Shown piece after piece: positions 7,536 to 18,502 of a stretch of DNA of 64,000 bases. Below the pieces are notes generated by a model. It did no database searches. It had not been told where the DNA came from and worked only from the letters and a program-made list of their open reading frames with translations. Both the position numbers and the translations under genes were made by a program. Within the stretch, counting starts at the first letter, position 1; each line of letters opens with the position of its first letter. Origin of the DNA: Brevundimonas diminuta 3F5N (lineage in GTDB: Bacteria; Pseudomonadota; Alphaproteobacteria; Caulobacterales; Caulobacteraceae); contig NZ_FUIE01000020.1 of NCBI RefSeq assembly GCF_900163625.1, positions 1-64,000 on the forward strand, read 5' to 3'.

Positions 7536-8890
7536 GCCATCACCTTCTTCACGGCGGCGACGATCTTGTCGACGCCCGGCAGAGACAGGGCTTCCAGATT
7601 GGCGGCATAGGGCAGCGGCACGTCTTCCTGGTGCACGCGCAGCGGCGGAGCGTCCAGGTAGTCGAAGGCGTGTTCAATCACGCGGGCCACCACTTCGGCG
7701 CCGACGCCCATCGGACCCCAGCCTTCTTCGGCCGAAACCAGGCGGTTGGTCTTCTTGACGCTCTCAACGATCGTCTCGTGATCCAGCGGACGCAGGGTGC
7801 GCAGGTCGACGACCTCGGCCGAGATGCCTTCTTCAGCCAGCTTTTCGGCGGCCTGAAGGGCGAAACCGACCATGCGGCTGTGCGCCGTGATGGTGACGTC
7901 CGTCCCTTCGCGGCGGACCTTGGCCTTGCCGATCGGCACGACGTAGTCCTCAACGTCCGGCACGTCGAACTCGTGACCGTACATCATCTCGTGTTCAAGG
8001 AAGACGATGGGGTTCGGGTCGCGGATGGCGGCTTTCAGCAAACCCTTGGCGTCAGCAGCGTCATAAGGGGCGATGACCTTCAGGCCCGGAACCTGAGCGT
8101 ACCAGGCCGAATAGTCCTGGCTGTGCTGGGCCGCCACACGGGCGGCGGCGCCGTTCGGGCCGCGGAACACGATCGGGCAGCGGATCTGGCCGCCCGACAT
8201 GTACAGCGTCTTGGCAGCCGAGTTGATCACATGGTCGATCGCCTGCATGCCGAAGTTCCACGTCATGAACTCGACGATGGGCTTCAGGCCCGCCATGGCG
8301 GCGCCGACGCCCAGGCCAGCGAAGCCGTGCTCGGTGATCGGGGTGTCGACCACGCGGCGATCGCCGAATTCCTGTAGCAGGTCGCGGCTGACCTTATAGG
8401 CGCCCTGATACTGGGCGACTTCCTCGCCCATCAGGAAGACGGCCTCGTCGCGGCGCATTTCCTCAGCCATTGCGTCGCGCAGGGCGTCGCGGATGGTGGT
8501 CTTCACCAGCTTGGCGTCAGCGGGGATTTCCGGGTCGCGCAGTTCCACCTTGGGCTGAACCGGCGCAGCAGCGGCCGCCACGGCGACAGGCGCTTCGGCC
8601 TCGACGGCGGTCATCGGCTCGGCGGCCTTGGGCGCAGGCGCAGCGGCGCCGTCTTCGTCTGCCAGACGGGCGATCGGCGTGTTGACCTTCACGTTCTCGG
8701 CGCCTTCGGCCACGAGAATTTCCAGCACTTCGCCTTCATCGACGGCTTCGACTTCCATCGTCGCCTTGTCGGTTTCGATCTCGGCGATCACCTGACCGGC
8801 CGACACGACGTCGCCAGCCTTGATGTGCCACTTGGTGAGCGTGCCCTCTTCCATCGTGGGGGACAGCGCCGGCATCAGAATGTCCGTCAC
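7532..8890 (-). CDS. pdhB: Pyruvate dehydrogenase E1 beta subunit with N-terminal lipoyl domain
   Basis: With PdhA it forms the thiamine-diphosphate E1 enzyme that decarboxylates pyruvate. At 452 residues it is about 120 longer than a plain E1 beta. The first 80 residues are a lipoyl domain nearly identical to that of PdhC (Lys42 in ETDKAT), followed by an Ala/Pro linker (about 85-125) and then the transketolase-like beta domain. Lipoylated E1 beta is a known trait of many alphaproteobacteria. It starts with GTG, 3 nt after the pdhA stop. Confidence 0.97.
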   Translation of the reverse strand: MTDILMPALSPTMEEGTLTKWHIKAGDVVSAGQVIAEIETDKATMEVEAVDEGEVLEILVAEGAENVKVNTPIARLADEDGAAAPAPKAAEPMTAVEAEAPVAVAAAAAPVQPKVELRDPEIPADAKLVKTTIRDALRDAMAEEMRRDEAVFLMGEEVAQYQGAYKVSRDLLQEFGDRRVVDTPITEHGFAGLGVGAAMAGLKPIVEFMTWNFGMQAIDHVINSAAKTLYMSGGQIRCPIVFRGPNGAAARVAAQHSQDYSAWYAQVPGLKVIAPYDAADAKGLLKAAIRDPNPIVFLEHEMMYGHEFDVPDVEDYVVPIGKAKVRREGTDVTITAHSRMVGFALQAAEKLAEEGISAEVVDLRTLRPLDHETIVESVKKTNRLVSAEEGWGPMGVGAEVVARVIEHAFDYLDAPPLRVHQEDVPLPYAANLEALSLPGVDKIVAAVKKVMA

Positions 8891-8893
8891 GTA

Positions 8894-9922
8894 TCAGGCC
8901 TCCACGTAGACGTCGGTATAGAGCTCGGACGGGTCCGGCTCAGGGCTCTCTTGAGCGAACTGCACGGCTTCGGCCACGATGGCCTTCACTTCGTTGTCGA
9001 TCGCCTTCAGCTCTTCCTCGGTCGCCTTGGCGGCGGCCAGCAGCATCTTCAGGTGGTCGATCGGATCGCGGGTCTTCTTGACCTCGTCCACCTCTTCCTT
9101 CGTCCGGTATTTGGCCGGGTCGGACATGGAGTGGCCGCGATAGCGGTAGGTCTTCACTTCCAGGATGTAGGGGCCTTCGCCGGCGCGGGCGCGGGCCACG
9201 GCGCGGGCGGCGGCGTCACGCACGGCCAGCACGTCCATGCCGTCGACCTGTTCGCCCGGAATGCCGAAGCTGGCGCCGCGCTGATACAGTTCGGTCGTGG
9301 AGGACGAGCGTTCGATGCTCGTGCCCATGGCGTACTGGTTGTTCTCGATGATGTAGATGGCCGGCAGCTTCCACAGCTGGGCCATATTGAAGCTCTCGTA
9401 GACCTGACCCTGATTCGAGGCGCCGTCGCCGAAGTAGACGAAGCTGACCGAGTCATCGCCGCGGTACTTGCCCGCGAACGCCAGGCCCGTGCCCAGCGCC
9501 ACCTGGGCGCCGACGATGCCGTGACCGCCGTAGAAGCCGGTCGGCACGTCGAACATGTGCATCGACCCGCCCTTGCCCTTGGACGACCCGCCGATGCGGC
9601 CCGTCAGCTCGGCCATGACTTCCTTGGGGTCCATGCCCGCGACCAGCATGTGGCCGTGGTCGCGATACCCCGTGATGATCTTGTCGTAGCCCTGCTTGAC
9701 GCTCTCCTGAACGCCAACGGCCACGGCTTCCTGACCGATGTACAGGTGGCAGAAGCCCCCGATCAGGCCCATGCCGTACAGTTGGCCCGCGCGCTCTTCA
9801 AAGCGGCGGATAAGGACCATCTCGCGATAGAAACGCAGCAGGTCTTCCTTGGAAGCCTGAGGCGTGTTCGGAATCTTGTCGCCCGTGCTGGGCGAGTTTT
9901 TCTGAGCGGCGGCTTTCGCCAT
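8894..9922 (-). CDS. pdhA: Pyruvate dehydrogenase E1 alpha subunit
   Basis: The 342-residue alpha subunit carries the thiamine-diphosphate/Mg motif from GDG (165-167) to NN (194-195). It also has the E1-alpha loop YRGHSMSDPAKYR, the region phosphorylated in mitochondrial relatives. First gene of the pdhA-pdhB-DUF5076-pdhC run. The 113-bp gap to ftsB upstream is the likely place for an operon promoter. Confidence 0.97.
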   Translation of the reverse strand: MAKAAAQKNSPSTGDKIPNTPQASKEDLLRFYREMVLIRRFEERAGQLYGMGLIGGFCHLYIGQEAVAVGVQESVKQGYDKIITGYRDHGHMLVAGMDPKEVMAELTGRIGGSSKGKGGSMHMFDVPTGFYGGHGIVGAQVALGTGLAFAGKYRGDDSVSFVYFGDGASNQGQVYESFNMAQLWKLPAIYIIENNQYAMGTSIERSSSTTELYQRGASFGIPGEQVDGMDVLAVRDAAARAVARARAGEGPYILEVKTYRYRGHSMSDPAKYRTKEEVDEVKKTRDPIDHLKMLLAAAKATEEELKAIDNEVKAIVAEAVQFAQESPEPDPSELYTDVYVEA

Positions 9923-10035
9923 CCGGCATCTCCCGGCTTACACCCCTGTTTCAGGGACTCTTATCGTTACAGAAAGGGGCTTTAGCAGCCTTCGTTCCCG
10001 AAACGCAAAGCAGCCAGCCGGGCTGTAACAATAGT

Positions 10036-10368
10036 TCAGGAGGCGCGCGTCGCGTCAGGGTTGTGGCCAGCGGGGCCGTTCAGCCGCACCACATAGTCGC
10101 GCGGGTCGGCGAAGCCGATCACCGCCCTCGCCCGTTCCTCCAACAGATCCTTCGACAGGCTCTCTGTGCGCAGATAGCGGACACGGACCTCCAGGTCCTG
10201 GCGCTGCTCGGCCAGGCGGCTCAGCTGTGTCTGGCGCTGCTCCAGCAAAGCGTCGCGTTCACCGCCACTTAGCAGGCCGCGTTCACCCGTCAGGGCTTGC
10301 ACGCCCAGATAGGCGATCAGCAGCAACAACAGGATGGACGGCAGGTAAGGCTTCATCTGCTCGGGCAC
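10036..10368 (-). CDS. ftsB: Septum formation initiator FtsB/DivIC-like
   Basis: A small bitopic inner-membrane protein (110 residues): one transmembrane helix at about 8-27, then a coiled coil (about 35-70) rich in Gln, Leu and Arg, and a short C-terminal tail with DPRDYVVRL. FtsB bridges FtsL and FtsQ in the divisome. The GTG at 10368 is preferred over the in-frame ATG at 10356 because AAGGAG sits 8 nt upstream of it. Placement between eno and pdhA is the usual alphaproteobacterial neighbourhood for this gene. Confidence 0.88.
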   Translation of the reverse strand: MPEQMKPYLPSILLLLLIAYLGVQALTGERGLLSGGERDALLEQRQTQLSRLAEQRQDLEVRVRYLRTESLSKDLLEERARAVIGFADPRDYVVRLNGPAGHNPDATRAS

Positions 10369-10458
10369 GACGGACGCTCCTTCTGAGCGCGCATAAACAC
10401 AGTGACCTATCAGTGAGGGAAAATGCCTAACGAACCGTAGCTTGGCCGTAATTGCGAA

Positions 10459-10485
10459 CGCCGCCCCCGAGGTCCGGAGGCGGCG
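10459..10485 (-). terminator. Possible terminator downstream of eno
   Basis: CGCCGCC (10459-10465) pairs with GGCGGCG (10479-10485), 25 bp beyond the enolase stop. The minus-strand tail is only mildly T-rich (TTCGCAATT), so efficiency is uncertain. Confidence 0.35.
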
Positions 10486-10509
10486 CCCAGCACATCTTCG
10501 TGATGCGGC

Positions 10510-11829
<1,320 letters not shown>

Positions 11830-11882
11830 TTAGACCAGACCCGTTGGAATCGCCACAGCCGAGACTGCGGCGAACATATGCG

Positions 11883-11911
11883 AAAACGGCGCGCGAGAAG
11901 CTCGCGCGCCG
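11883..11911 (-). terminator. Rho-independent terminator downstream of rpmF
   Basis: A perfect 11-bp stem (11887-11897 with 11901-11911) with a 3-nt loop. On the minus strand it is followed by TTTT (11886-11883). It sits 42 bp after the rpmF stop and before the eno start. Confidence 0.75.
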
Positions 11912-11953
11912 CTGAACATGCGCCCGGCCGAAGCCGGATCGCCAGAGGAGACC

Positions 11954-12136
11954 TTAGTCTTCCTTCTGGGTCAGAACCTGACGGCCCTTGTACATGCCGC
12001 TCTTCAGGTCGATGTGGTGGGGACGACGCAGTTCGCCGGTGTCCTTGTCTTCGACATAGGTGTTGGCGCCCAGGGCGTCATGAGCACGACGCATGTTGCG
12101 ACGCGAGGGGGATACTTTGCGCTTCGGAACGGCCAT
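11954..12136 (-). CDS. rpmF: 50S ribosomal protein L32
   Basis: A 60-residue basic ribosomal protein beginning [13 protein letters not shown], the standard L32 N-terminus. The ATG at 12136 is chosen; an in-frame extension upstream has no L32 similarity. It has no CxxC zinc motif, so it is the Zn-independent form. It is flanked by its own terminator downstream and a roughly 150-bp gap upstream, so it is probably monocistronic. Confidence 0.97.
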   Translation of the reverse strand: MAVPKRKVSPSRRNMRRAHDALGANTYVEDKDTGELRRPHHIDLKSGMYKGRQVLTQKED

Positions 12137-12284
12137 GTCCGTCTCAATCTCTAAGTCGGTGCGCCGGTGAAGACGCGAAAACAACAGCGGCGGCCCCCCG
12201 ATAAGAGCCGCCACGCGAGGGCGGGCTTATGCATGAAGACGCAACCGATTTCAAGGGTCTCGGCGCAGGTCGACGGAATAGACG

Positions 12285-13406
12285 TCAAACCCCTGCCGTA
12301 AGGCTTTCCGCCACGGCCTCGCCGATAGCCAGAGAACTGGTCAGGCCAGGGCTTTCAATGCCGAACAGGGCCATCAGCCCCTCCATTCCGTGATTCGCCA
12401 CGCCGTGGAGCTGGAAGTCCGGCTGCGGCTCGCCCGGTCCGTGCAGCTTGGGCCGGATGCCGGCGTAGTCAGGCGTCAGCCGCTCCACCGTCACGCCCGG
12501 CCAGAAGCGGCGGATGTAGCGCGCGAACTCGTCGGCCTTGGCCGGATCGACGGAATAGTCCTCGGTCTCGACATAGGCCAGGTCGGGGCCGAACACGCCC
12601 TGCCCGCCCAGATCCTTGCGGTAATGGGTGCCTAGCGCGCCAGGAATGGGCGGCGGATAGATCAGGCGGTTGAACGGCGCTGGTCCGGTCAGGCGGAAAT
12701 AGATTCCCTTGCCCAGATGGCGCGCCGGAATATCGGCGGCGGGATAGCCATCGATTCGCGCGGCAACATCCTGAGACGACAGGCCGGGCGCCGTGACCAG
12801 AAGACGGCTGCTCAGGCTCATCGCCCCCTCCCCGCCCACACGGATCGAGAATCCGCCGCCCGGCAGGCTTTCAGCCCTCTCGAACGGCGCCGAGATCACG
12901 ACCGAGCCGCCCGCGTCCTCGATCTCGCCCTGTAGCGCCAGCATATAGCCGTGGCTGTCGAACACCCCGCTCTCGGGTGAGAGGATAGCGGCGTGGGCGT
13001 TCAGCTCCGGTTCCAGCCCCCGCGCCTGGGCGCCGGTCAGATGCTCCAGCCGCTCGACGCCGTTGGTCGTCGCCTGCTGGAAGATCGCCTCAATGCGTTC
13101 AACCTCGGCCTCTTCGGTCGCCACGACCAGTTTGCCGCACTTCCAGTGGTCGACCTTGCGGCTTTCCAGGAAGTCGTAGAGGGCGCGCCGCCCCTCGACG
13201 CAGAACTTCGCTTTCAGCGAGCCGGTCGGATAGTAGAGGCCGCCGTGGATCACCTCGGAATTGCGCGAGGAGACGCCCTGGCCGATGTGCGGCTCCTTCT
13301 CCAGCACCAGCACCGTCAGGCCGCGCCGCGACAGCGCCCGACCGCAGGCAAGCCCCACAGCCCCCGCGCCCACGACCGTCGCATCGAAGTCGAAAGGCGC
13401 GCCCAT
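12285..13406 (-). CDS. FAD-dependent oxidoreductase, L-2-hydroxyglutarate dehydrogenase-like
   Basis: A 373-residue DAO-family flavoprotein. The FAD-binding GAGAVGLACGRALS is at about 12-25. The SSRNSEVIHGGLYYP region (about 46-60) is characteristic of the LhgO/L2HGDH family, and ESGVFDSHGYMLAL follows further on. The expected reaction is oxidation of L-2-hydroxyglutarate, or a similar hydroxy acid, to the keto acid with electrons passed to the quinone pool. It ends the lipA-ratA-like run; the ratA-like stop is 4 nt upstream of its ATG. Confidence 0.85.
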   Translation of the reverse strand: MGAPFDFDATVVGAGAVGLACGRALSRRGLTVLVLEKEPHIGQGVSSRNSEVIHGGLYYPTGSLKAKFCVEGRRALYDFLESRKVDHWKCGKLVVATEEAEVERIEAIFQQATTNGVERLEHLTGAQARGLEPELNAHAAILSPESGVFDSHGYMLALQGEIEDAGGSVVISAPFERAESLPGGGFSIRVGGEGAMSLSSRLLVTAPGLSSQDVAARIDGYPAADIPARHLGKGIYFRLTGPAPFNRLIYPPPIPGALGTHYRKDLGGQGVFGPDLAYVETEDYSVDPAKADEFARYIRRFWPGVTVERLTPDYAGIRPKLHGPGEPQPDFQLHGVANHGMEGLMALFGIESPGLTSSLAIGEAVAESLTAGV

Positions 13407-13410
13407 GGTC

Positions 13411-13863
13411 CTACCTCTTGCCGTAGAGAGCCTTAGCCCGGCCCTCGAAACACTGGATCAGCTTGTCGACCGCCCGGTCGAAGTTCGCCTGAAGCATCAT
13501 GTCCAGCATGCGCGACTTGAAGGCGAAGTCGATGGAGAATTCCAGTCGCGTCCCCTGCGGATGCGGATGGAACTCCCAGCGGTTCTTCAAATGCTTGAAC
13601 GGGCCGCGGATCAGGCCGACCTCGACCTTGGGCGCGTGAACGTCGTGACGCACCCAGGTCGAGAACTTTTCAGTCAGGAAGGCGAACCCGACCCCGGCCT
13701 CTGCATCCAGCAGATGCACGCCCGGCGCCTCGTCCCGCACGTTCCAGACGCGCATGGAGGTGATCCACGGCACGAAGTCGGGATAGGCGCGCACGTCCGC
13801 CACCATGGCGGCGAGTTGCTCGGGCGCATAGGGCAGGATGCGCGTTACGCGATGGACGGCCAA
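13411..13863 (-). CDS. RatA/COQ10-type START-domain protein
   Basis: A 150-residue SRPBCC/polyketide-cyclase-fold protein of the COQ10/RatA family, with the typical opening HRVTRILPYAPEQLAAMVADVRAYPDFVPW. In mitochondria the family assists coenzyme Q; E. coli RatA was reported as a ribosome-association toxin. I choose the TTG at 13863, 4 nt after the lipA stop, because it gives the normal family N-terminus; ATG codons further up would overlap lipA by about 60 bp. A ubiquinone-related role fits an alphaproteobacterium better than a toxin, and no antitoxin gene is adjacent. Confidence 0.82.
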   Translation of the reverse strand: MAVHRVTRILPYAPEQLAAMVADVRAYPDFVPWITSMRVWNVRDEAPGVHLLDAEAGVGFAFLTEKFSTWVRHDVHAPKVEVGLIRGPFKHLKNRWEFHPHPQGTRLEFSIDFAFKSRMLDMMLQANFDRAVDKLIQCFEGRAKALYGKR

Positions 13864-13867
13864 GGGT

Positions 13868-14842
13868 TCAGCGGCCGTTCCGGGACGACAGCTGGGCCTC
13901 GCGCGCTGCGCGCAGCCGGGCGAAGTCATCGCCCGCATGGTGCGACGAACGCGTCAGCGGCGACGACGACACCATCAGGAAGCCCTTGGCCCTGGCGATC
14001 GCCTCATAGGCCTTGAACTCTTCCGGTGTGACGAAGCGGTCGATGGCGGCGTGCTTGCGCGTCGGCTGCAGGTACTGACCAATGGTGATGAAGTCGACGC
14101 CGGCGGAACGCATGTCGTCCATCACCTGCATGACCTCTTCCTTGGTCTCGCCCAGGCCGACCATGATGCCGGACTTGGTGAACTGGTTCGGGTCGCGCTC
14201 CTTGACCATCTGCAGCAGGCGCAAGCTGTGGAAGTAGCGGGCGCCCGGCCGGATCTTCAGATACAGGCGCGGAACCGTCTCGAGGTTGTGATTGAAGACG
14301 TCGGGCGTGGCGTCGATCATCACATCGGCCGCGCCGTCCTTGCGCAGGAAGTCGGGCGTCAGGATTTCGATGGTGGTGTTCGGCGCCTGGATGCGGATCT
14401 GGCGCACCACTTCGGCGAAGTGGGCCGCGCCGCCGTCGGACACATCGTCACGGTCCACCGAGGTGATGACGACGTGGTTCAGGCCCATCTGGGCGACGGC
14501 CAGGCCGACCTTGCCCGGCTCTTCCGGGTCCAGCGGTTGCGGCAGGCCGGTCTTCACGTTGCAGAAGGCGCAGGCCCGCGTGCAGGTGTCGCCCATGATC
14601 ATCAGGGTGGCGTGCTTCTGGCTCCAGCACTCGCCGATGTTCGGACAGGCGGCCTCTTCGCAGACAGTGTGCAGCCCCTTCGAGCGCACGATGTCCTTGG
14701 TCGCGTTGTACTGGCCCGAGCCGGGCGCCTTCACGCGCAGCCAGTCAGGCTTCTTCAGCACCGCCGATTCCGGGCGGTTCTGCTTTTCCGGGTGACGAAG
14801 CTCAGACGGCTTCTTCTGCAGGGTGTCGATCAGCGTGACCAT
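13868..14842 (-). CDS. lipA: Lipoyl synthase
   Basis: A radical-SAM enzyme that inserts two sulfurs into octanoyl groups on the E2/H proteins. At 324 residues it shows both clusters: the auxiliary [4Fe-4S] ligands Cys61, Cys66 and Cys72 ([12 protein letters not shown]) and the radical-SAM CxxxCxxC ligands Cys87, Cys91 and Cys94 (CTRACAFC). Its products are the lipoyl groups of PdhB and PdhC. It is first in a minus-strand run with ratA-like and LhgO-like genes, and divergent from an acyl-ACP/CoA synthetase across a 199-bp gap. Confidence 0.98.
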   Translation of the reverse strand: MVTLIDTLQKKPSELRHPEKQNRPESAVLKKPDWLRVKAPGSGQYNATKDIVRSKGLHTVCEEAACPNIGECWSQKHATLMIMGDTCTRACAFCNVKTGLPQPLDPEEPGKVGLAVAQMGLNHVVITSVDRDDVSDGGAAHFAEVVRQIRIQAPNTTIEILTPDFLRKDGAADVMIDATPDVFNHNLETVPRLYLKIRPGARYFHSLRLLQMVKERDPNQFTKSGIMVGLGETKEEVMQVMDDMRSAGVDFITIGQYLQPTRKHAAIDRFVTPEEFKAYEAIARAKGFLMVSSSPLTRSSHHAGDDFARLRAAREAQLSSRNGR

Positions 14843-15041
14843 CGCCGGCGGTCTGGCTCCTGTTTCTGAAGGCGGTATGTCGGCTTTCCGATGTGTAAAG
14901 GCAAGGCACAGACGGTTTCAGTCCGACAACAGAACGTCATCACGCGACGTTACGCATCTTTTCAAGGCGACCTTACGTCACTAGGTTCCGGCCTCTTGTA
15001 ACCGAGAGGGCCGCGCCAGAGCTCTCCGAAGGAGGACGTGC

Positions 15042-16601
15042 TTGTTGCGGGCTGCCCTGGACCCCAAGGTCTATGAAGAGACCCTGTTCGACGCGCTGAT
15101 CGATGCGCGCGCCCGCTACGGCGACAAGGAGATTCTGGAAGACCAGGATCGCCACCCACTGACCTATACGGGCTTGATCCGCGCCGCCTTCGTGCTGGGC
15201 CGCAAGATCGCCAAACTGACCCAGCTGGGCGAGCGCGTCGGCGTTCTGCTGCCGTCCAGCGCAGGCGTGGTCGTGACCTTCTTCGCCCTGCACGCCTTCG
15301 GGCGCGTGCCCGTCATGCTGAACTTCACATCGGGCGAGGCCAACCTGAAGGCTGCGCTGAAAACCGCGGGCGTGAAGAAGATTTTGTCGGCCAAGCGCTT
15401 TGTCACCCAGGCCAAGCTGGATGACCTGATGGAGGCTCTGGGCGAGGTTTCCGAGATCGTCTGGCTGGACGACATCCGCAAAACCATCGGCTTTGCCGAC
15501 AAGATGTACGGCCTCAGCGCCGGCATGGCCCCCAAGCGGTTTCGGGTGAAGACCGATCCGGATTCGGCGGGTGTGGTCCTGTTCACCTCGGGCAGCTTCG
15601 GCGCGCCCAAGGGCGTGGTGCTGAGCCAGAAGAATCTGGTCGCCAACGCGCGCCAGGTCGCGGCGCACATCGACCTGAACCCCGACTGGGTCATGTTCAA
15701 CCCGCTGCCGACCTTCCACTGCTTCGGCCTGACCGGCGGGGTGCTGCTGCCTCTGTTGCAGGGCCTGAAGGCGTTTGAATATCCGTCGCCGCTGCACGCC
15801 AAGCAGATCACCGACCTGCTGCCCCAGGTGAAGGCGTCAATCCTGTTTGCGACCGACACCTTCCTGAACCAGTACGCCCGTGTGGCCGAGCCGGGCGATT
15901 TCGCCACCCTGCAGTTCGCCGTGGCGGGCGCGGAAAAGGTTCGCGACGAGACTCGCCAGATGTTCAACACCAAGTTCGGCGGCGTCGAACTGCTGGAAGG
16001 CTACGGCGCCACCGAGGCGGCGCCTGTGGTGGCGGTGAACCACCCCGACCGCAACCGGCCGGGCACGGTGGGCCAGATCCTGCCGGGCATGGAATACCGG
16101 ATCGAGCCGGTCGAAGGCATCGAGGTCGGCGGCCGCCTGTTCCTGCGCGGGCCGAACGTGATGGAAGGCTATATTTCGCCGAGCGACCCCGACAATCTGG
16201 AGCCCCTGGCGGGCGGTTGGCACGACACCGGCGACATCGTCGATATCGACGCCGAGGGCTACATCACCATCCTGGGGCGTGCGAAGCGCTTCGCCAAGAT
16301 CGGCGGCGAGATGGTGTCCCTGACGGCGGTCGAGGGCATGGCCGGCGGCGTCTGGCCGACAGGTCATCACGCCGTCATCGCCGTGCCCGACAGCAAGAAG
16401 GGCGAGCGCCTGGTCCTGGTTACAGACGTCGCAGGGGCTGAATCCGCTCGCCTCACAGAATGGGCCCGCGACAACGGGGCGCCCGAACTGGCCGTGCCGA
16501 AGAAGATCATCAAGGTCGAGACCATCCCGGTCCTGGGCACCGGCAAGACCGATTATGTGACCATCCAGAAGATGGTTGAGGATGAACTGAAGCGCGCCTG
16601 A
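15042..16601 (+). CDS. AMP-binding acyl-ACP/acyl-CoA synthetase, Aas-like
   Basis: An adenylate-forming enzyme of 519 residues. The P-loop reads TSGSFGAPKG (182-191, Phe replacing the usual Thr), with YGATEAAP, HDTGD and a GKTDY C-terminal lysine motif. The whole resembles the acyl-ACP synthetase half of E. coli Aas without its acyltransferase half, so it probably activates free or lyso-lipid-derived fatty acids. The TTG start is supported by GGAGG 6 nt upstream (15031-15035). It is divergent from lipA. Confidence 0.85.
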   Translation: MLRAALDPKVYEETLFDALIDARARYGDKEILEDQDRHPLTYTGLIRAAFVLGRKIAKLTQLGERVGVLLPSSAGVVVTFFALHAFGRVPVMLNFTSGEANLKAALKTAGVKKILSAKRFVTQAKLDDLMEALGEVSEIVWLDDIRKTIGFADKMYGLSAGMAPKRFRVKTDPDSAGVVLFTSGSFGAPKGVVLSQKNLVANARQVAAHIDLNPDWVMFNPLPTFHCFGLTGGVLLPLLQGLKAFEYPSPLHAKQITDLLPQVKASILFATDTFLNQYARVAEPGDFATLQFAVAGAEKVRDETRQMFNTKFGGVELLEGYGATEAAPVVAVNHPDRNRPGTVGQILPGMEYRIEPVEGIEVGGRLFLRGPNVMEGYISPSDPDNLEPLAGGWHDTGDIVDIDAEGYITILGRAKRFAKIGGEMVSLTAVEGMAGGVWPTGHHAVIAVPDSKKGERLVLVTDVAGAESARLTEWARDNGAPELAVPKKIIKVETIPVLGTGKTDYVTIQKMVEDELKRA

Positions 16602-16634
16602 CAAGGCGCTTGCCGTTCGGCGCAAGTGTCATAA

Positions 16635-16676
16635 CCTCGGCCGTCCGGTCCCGCTCGCGGGGCGTAACGGCCGAGG
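16635..16676 (+). promoter_or_regulatory. Long hairpin overlapping the DoxX ribosome-binding site
   Basis: Ten-bp arms CCTCGGCCGT (16635-16644) and ACGGCCGAGG (16667-16676) pair perfectly. An inner 5-bp stem (16650-16654 with 16657-16661) caps the structure. The right arm runs into the GAGGAG Shine-Dalgarno (16673-16678) of the next gene, so folding would hide it. It could equally act as a terminator hairpin for the synthetase gene, but no T-tract follows. Confidence 0.5.
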
Positions 16677-16683
16677 AGACTTC

Positions 16684-17094
16684 ATGGCCCGACGTTCGAC
16701 ATCCCTGGCCACCTGGGAACCGCATTTTCTCAGCATCCTGAGAATCGTCTCAGGCCTGCTGCTGCTCCAGCACGGCGCGCAAAAGATCCTGAGCTTCCCG
16801 CCCGGCGGGCGTGGCGGCGTGGTCGACCTGTCGACGTTGGCAGGCTGGTCCGGCCCGATCGAACTGGTCGGCGGCGTCCTGCTGGTGCTGGGTCTGTTCA
16901 GCCGCCCGACCGCCTTCATCCTGTCGGGCTTCACCGCCGTGGCCTACTGGATGGTCCATGCCCCGCAAGGCCCCTACCCCATCAACAACGGCGGGGAGCT
17001 GGCGGCGCTCTACTGCTTCGTCTTCCTGTACCTGGTCTTCGCCGGGCCGGGGCCGTGGTCGCTGGACAACGCCCTGCGCGGCGGCCGCCGCTGA
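16684..17094 (+). CDS. DoxX family membrane protein
   Basis: A 136-residue protein with about four hydrophobic helices and the DoxX pattern: RIVSGLLLLQHGAQK near the start, ELVGGVLLVLGLFSRPTAF in the middle. Members are small inner-membrane proteins of poorly known role, sometimes linked to quinone or thiosulfate redox. It follows the acyl-ACP/CoA synthetase by 82 bp, with the start preceded by GAGGAG inside a hairpin arm. It converges on the dioxygenase gene with a 21-bp gap. Confidence 0.88.
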   Translation: MARRSTSLATWEPHFLSILRIVSGLLLLQHGAQKILSFPPGGRGGVVDLSTLAGWSGPIELVGGVLLVLGLFSRPTAFILSGFTAVAYWMVHAPQGPYPINNGGELAALYCFVFLYLVFAGPGPWSLDNALRGGRR

Positions 17095-17115
17095 GACAGG
17101 TGGCGCGGCGTCCGG

Positions 17116-17871
17116 TTAGCCGATCCGGACGCCCGTCATCGAAATCGAACCGCCGTCGATCACATCGTTGAAGAAACTCAAGGATTCGCCGGGCGCCTGT
17201 TGAGCGGCGACGTAGAGCAGCGGCAGGTAGTGCTCGTCCGTCGGCACGCTGAGCTGCGCCTGTTCGGCCAGATGGACCCAGTCGATCAGGGCGTCATGAT
17301 CGCCCGTCGTGAAGGCGCGTTTCACCGCCTCGTTGAAGTCGACGGCCCAGTCATAGGGCTCGCCGCCCGCGCGTTTCCACATCCGGAGATTGTGCACGAA
17401 GTCGCCCGAACCGGCGACGATCACGCCTTCATCCCGCAACGGGCGCAGGCGCCTGGCCAATTCATAATGGGCGCGGGCGTCGATGGTGCGATCCAGCGAC
17501 AACTGCACCACAGGCACGTCGGCATCCGGCCAGACATGGGCCAGCACGGACCAGGTTCCGTGATCCAGCCCCCACTGCGTCGTCTGGGCGGCGCCGGTCA
17601 GCTCCGCCACCCGGTCCGCCAGAGCAGGCGAGCCGGGCGCGGGATATTGCATAGCGTGAAGTTCAGGCGGGAAGCCTCCGAAATCATGGATAGTTTCCGG
17701 TCGCTCCTGCGCCGTCACGCCCAGCCCGCGCGTCTCCCAGTGGGCCGAGACCATGACGACGCCTTTCGGTTTGTCGATCTCCTCCCCCAGCGCGCGCCAG
17801 GTGTCCGCGAAGGGACTGCCCAGGGCGTTCATGGGAGAACCGTGACCAAAGAAGAGTGCGGGCTGGCGCAT
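17116..17871 (-). CDS. ygiD: DODA-type extradiol dioxygenase (YgiD-like)
   Basis: A 251-residue member of the LigB/DODA family, which opens catechol rings using a single metal bound by histidines. Visible are FFGHGSPMNAL at the N-terminus, SAHWETRG in the middle and GSGDFVHNLR further on. E. coli YgiD is a DOPA 4,5-dioxygenase, but the physiological substrate in most bacteria is unknown. The ATG at 17871 gives the standard N-terminus. It starts 4 nt after the wrbA stop, so the two probably form a quinone/catechol operon. Confidence 0.9.
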   Translation of the reverse strand: MRQPALFFGHGSPMNALGSPFADTWRALGEEIDKPKGVVMVSAHWETRGLGVTAQERPETIHDFGGFPPELHAMQYPAPGSPALADRVAELTGAAQTTQWGLDHGTWSVLAHVWPDADVPVVQLSLDRTIDARAHYELARRLRPLRDEGVIVAGSGDFVHNLRMWKRAGGEPYDWAVDFNEAVKRAFTTGDHDALIDWVHLAEQAQLSVPTDEHYLPLLYVAAQQAPGESLSFFNDVIDGGSISMTGVRIG

Positions 17872-17875
17872 GATT

Positions 17876-18478
17876 TTAACCGTGAAGTTTCTTGGCGATC
17901 TCAGCGATATGTTTGCCTTGGAAGCGCGCGCCGTCCAGTTCGGTTTCGCTGGGCGTCCGCGAGCCGTCGGGGGCCGAAATGGTCGTGGCGCCGTAAGGCG
18001 AGCCGCCGGTGATCTCGTCCAGGCGCATCTGGCCGGCGAAGGCGTAGGGCAGACCCGCAACCAGCATGCCGTGGTGCAGGAAATAGTTGTGCAGACCGGC
18101 GAAGGTCGTCTCCTGGCCGCCGTGCTGGGTAGCCGAGCCGGTGAAGGCGCCGCCGACCTTGCCCAGCAGCGTCCCTTGCGCCCAGAGCCCGCCGGTCTGA
18201 TCCAGGAAGGCGCGCATCTGCGAAGCGGCCGTGCCGAAGCGAGTGCCTGCGCCGATGATGATGGCGTCATAGTTCGCCAGATCGGCCACGGCGGCGACCG
18301 GCGCGACCTGGTCCATCTTGTAGCCCGAGCTGCGCGCCAGCTCTTCCGGCACGGTTTCCGGGACGCGCTTGATGTCCACCACGGCCCCTTCGACCTGGCG
18401 CGCGCCTTCGGCGACGGCCTCGGCCATGCGTTCGATGTGGCCATAGGTCGAGTGGTAAAGGACGAGAATCTTGGGCAT
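17876..18478 (-). CDS. wrbA: NAD(P)H:quinone oxidoreductase, WrbA type
   Basis: A flavodoxin-like FMN enzyme of 200 residues that reduces quinones by two electrons, avoiding semiquinone radicals. The N-terminal phosphate loop [13 protein letters not shown] and the [20 protein letters not shown] and YGATT segments are typical. The ATG at 18478 is chosen over the GTG one codon upstream because GGAG is well spaced for it. It is co-directional with and 4 nt ahead of the extradiol dioxygenase. A near-palindrome upstream may be its operator. Confidence 0.94.
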   Translation of the reverse strand: MPKILVLYHSTYGHIERMAEAVAEGARQVEGAVVDIKRVPETVPEELARSSGYKMDQVAPVAAVADLANYDAIIIGAGTRFGTAASQMRAFLDQTGGLWAQGTLLGKVGGAFTGSATQHGGQETTFAGLHNYFLHHGMLVAGLPYAFAGQMRLDEITGGSPYGATTISAPDGSRTPSETELDGARFQGKHIAEIAKKLHG

Positions 18479-18502
18479 CACGGCTCCGGTTGAATCTGAA
18501 AC

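Noticed and set aside
13411-13863. Type II toxin-antitoxin system (RatA)
   Set aside because: No antitoxin gene is adjacent; the COQ10-like START fold next to lipA fits a quinone or lipid role better.
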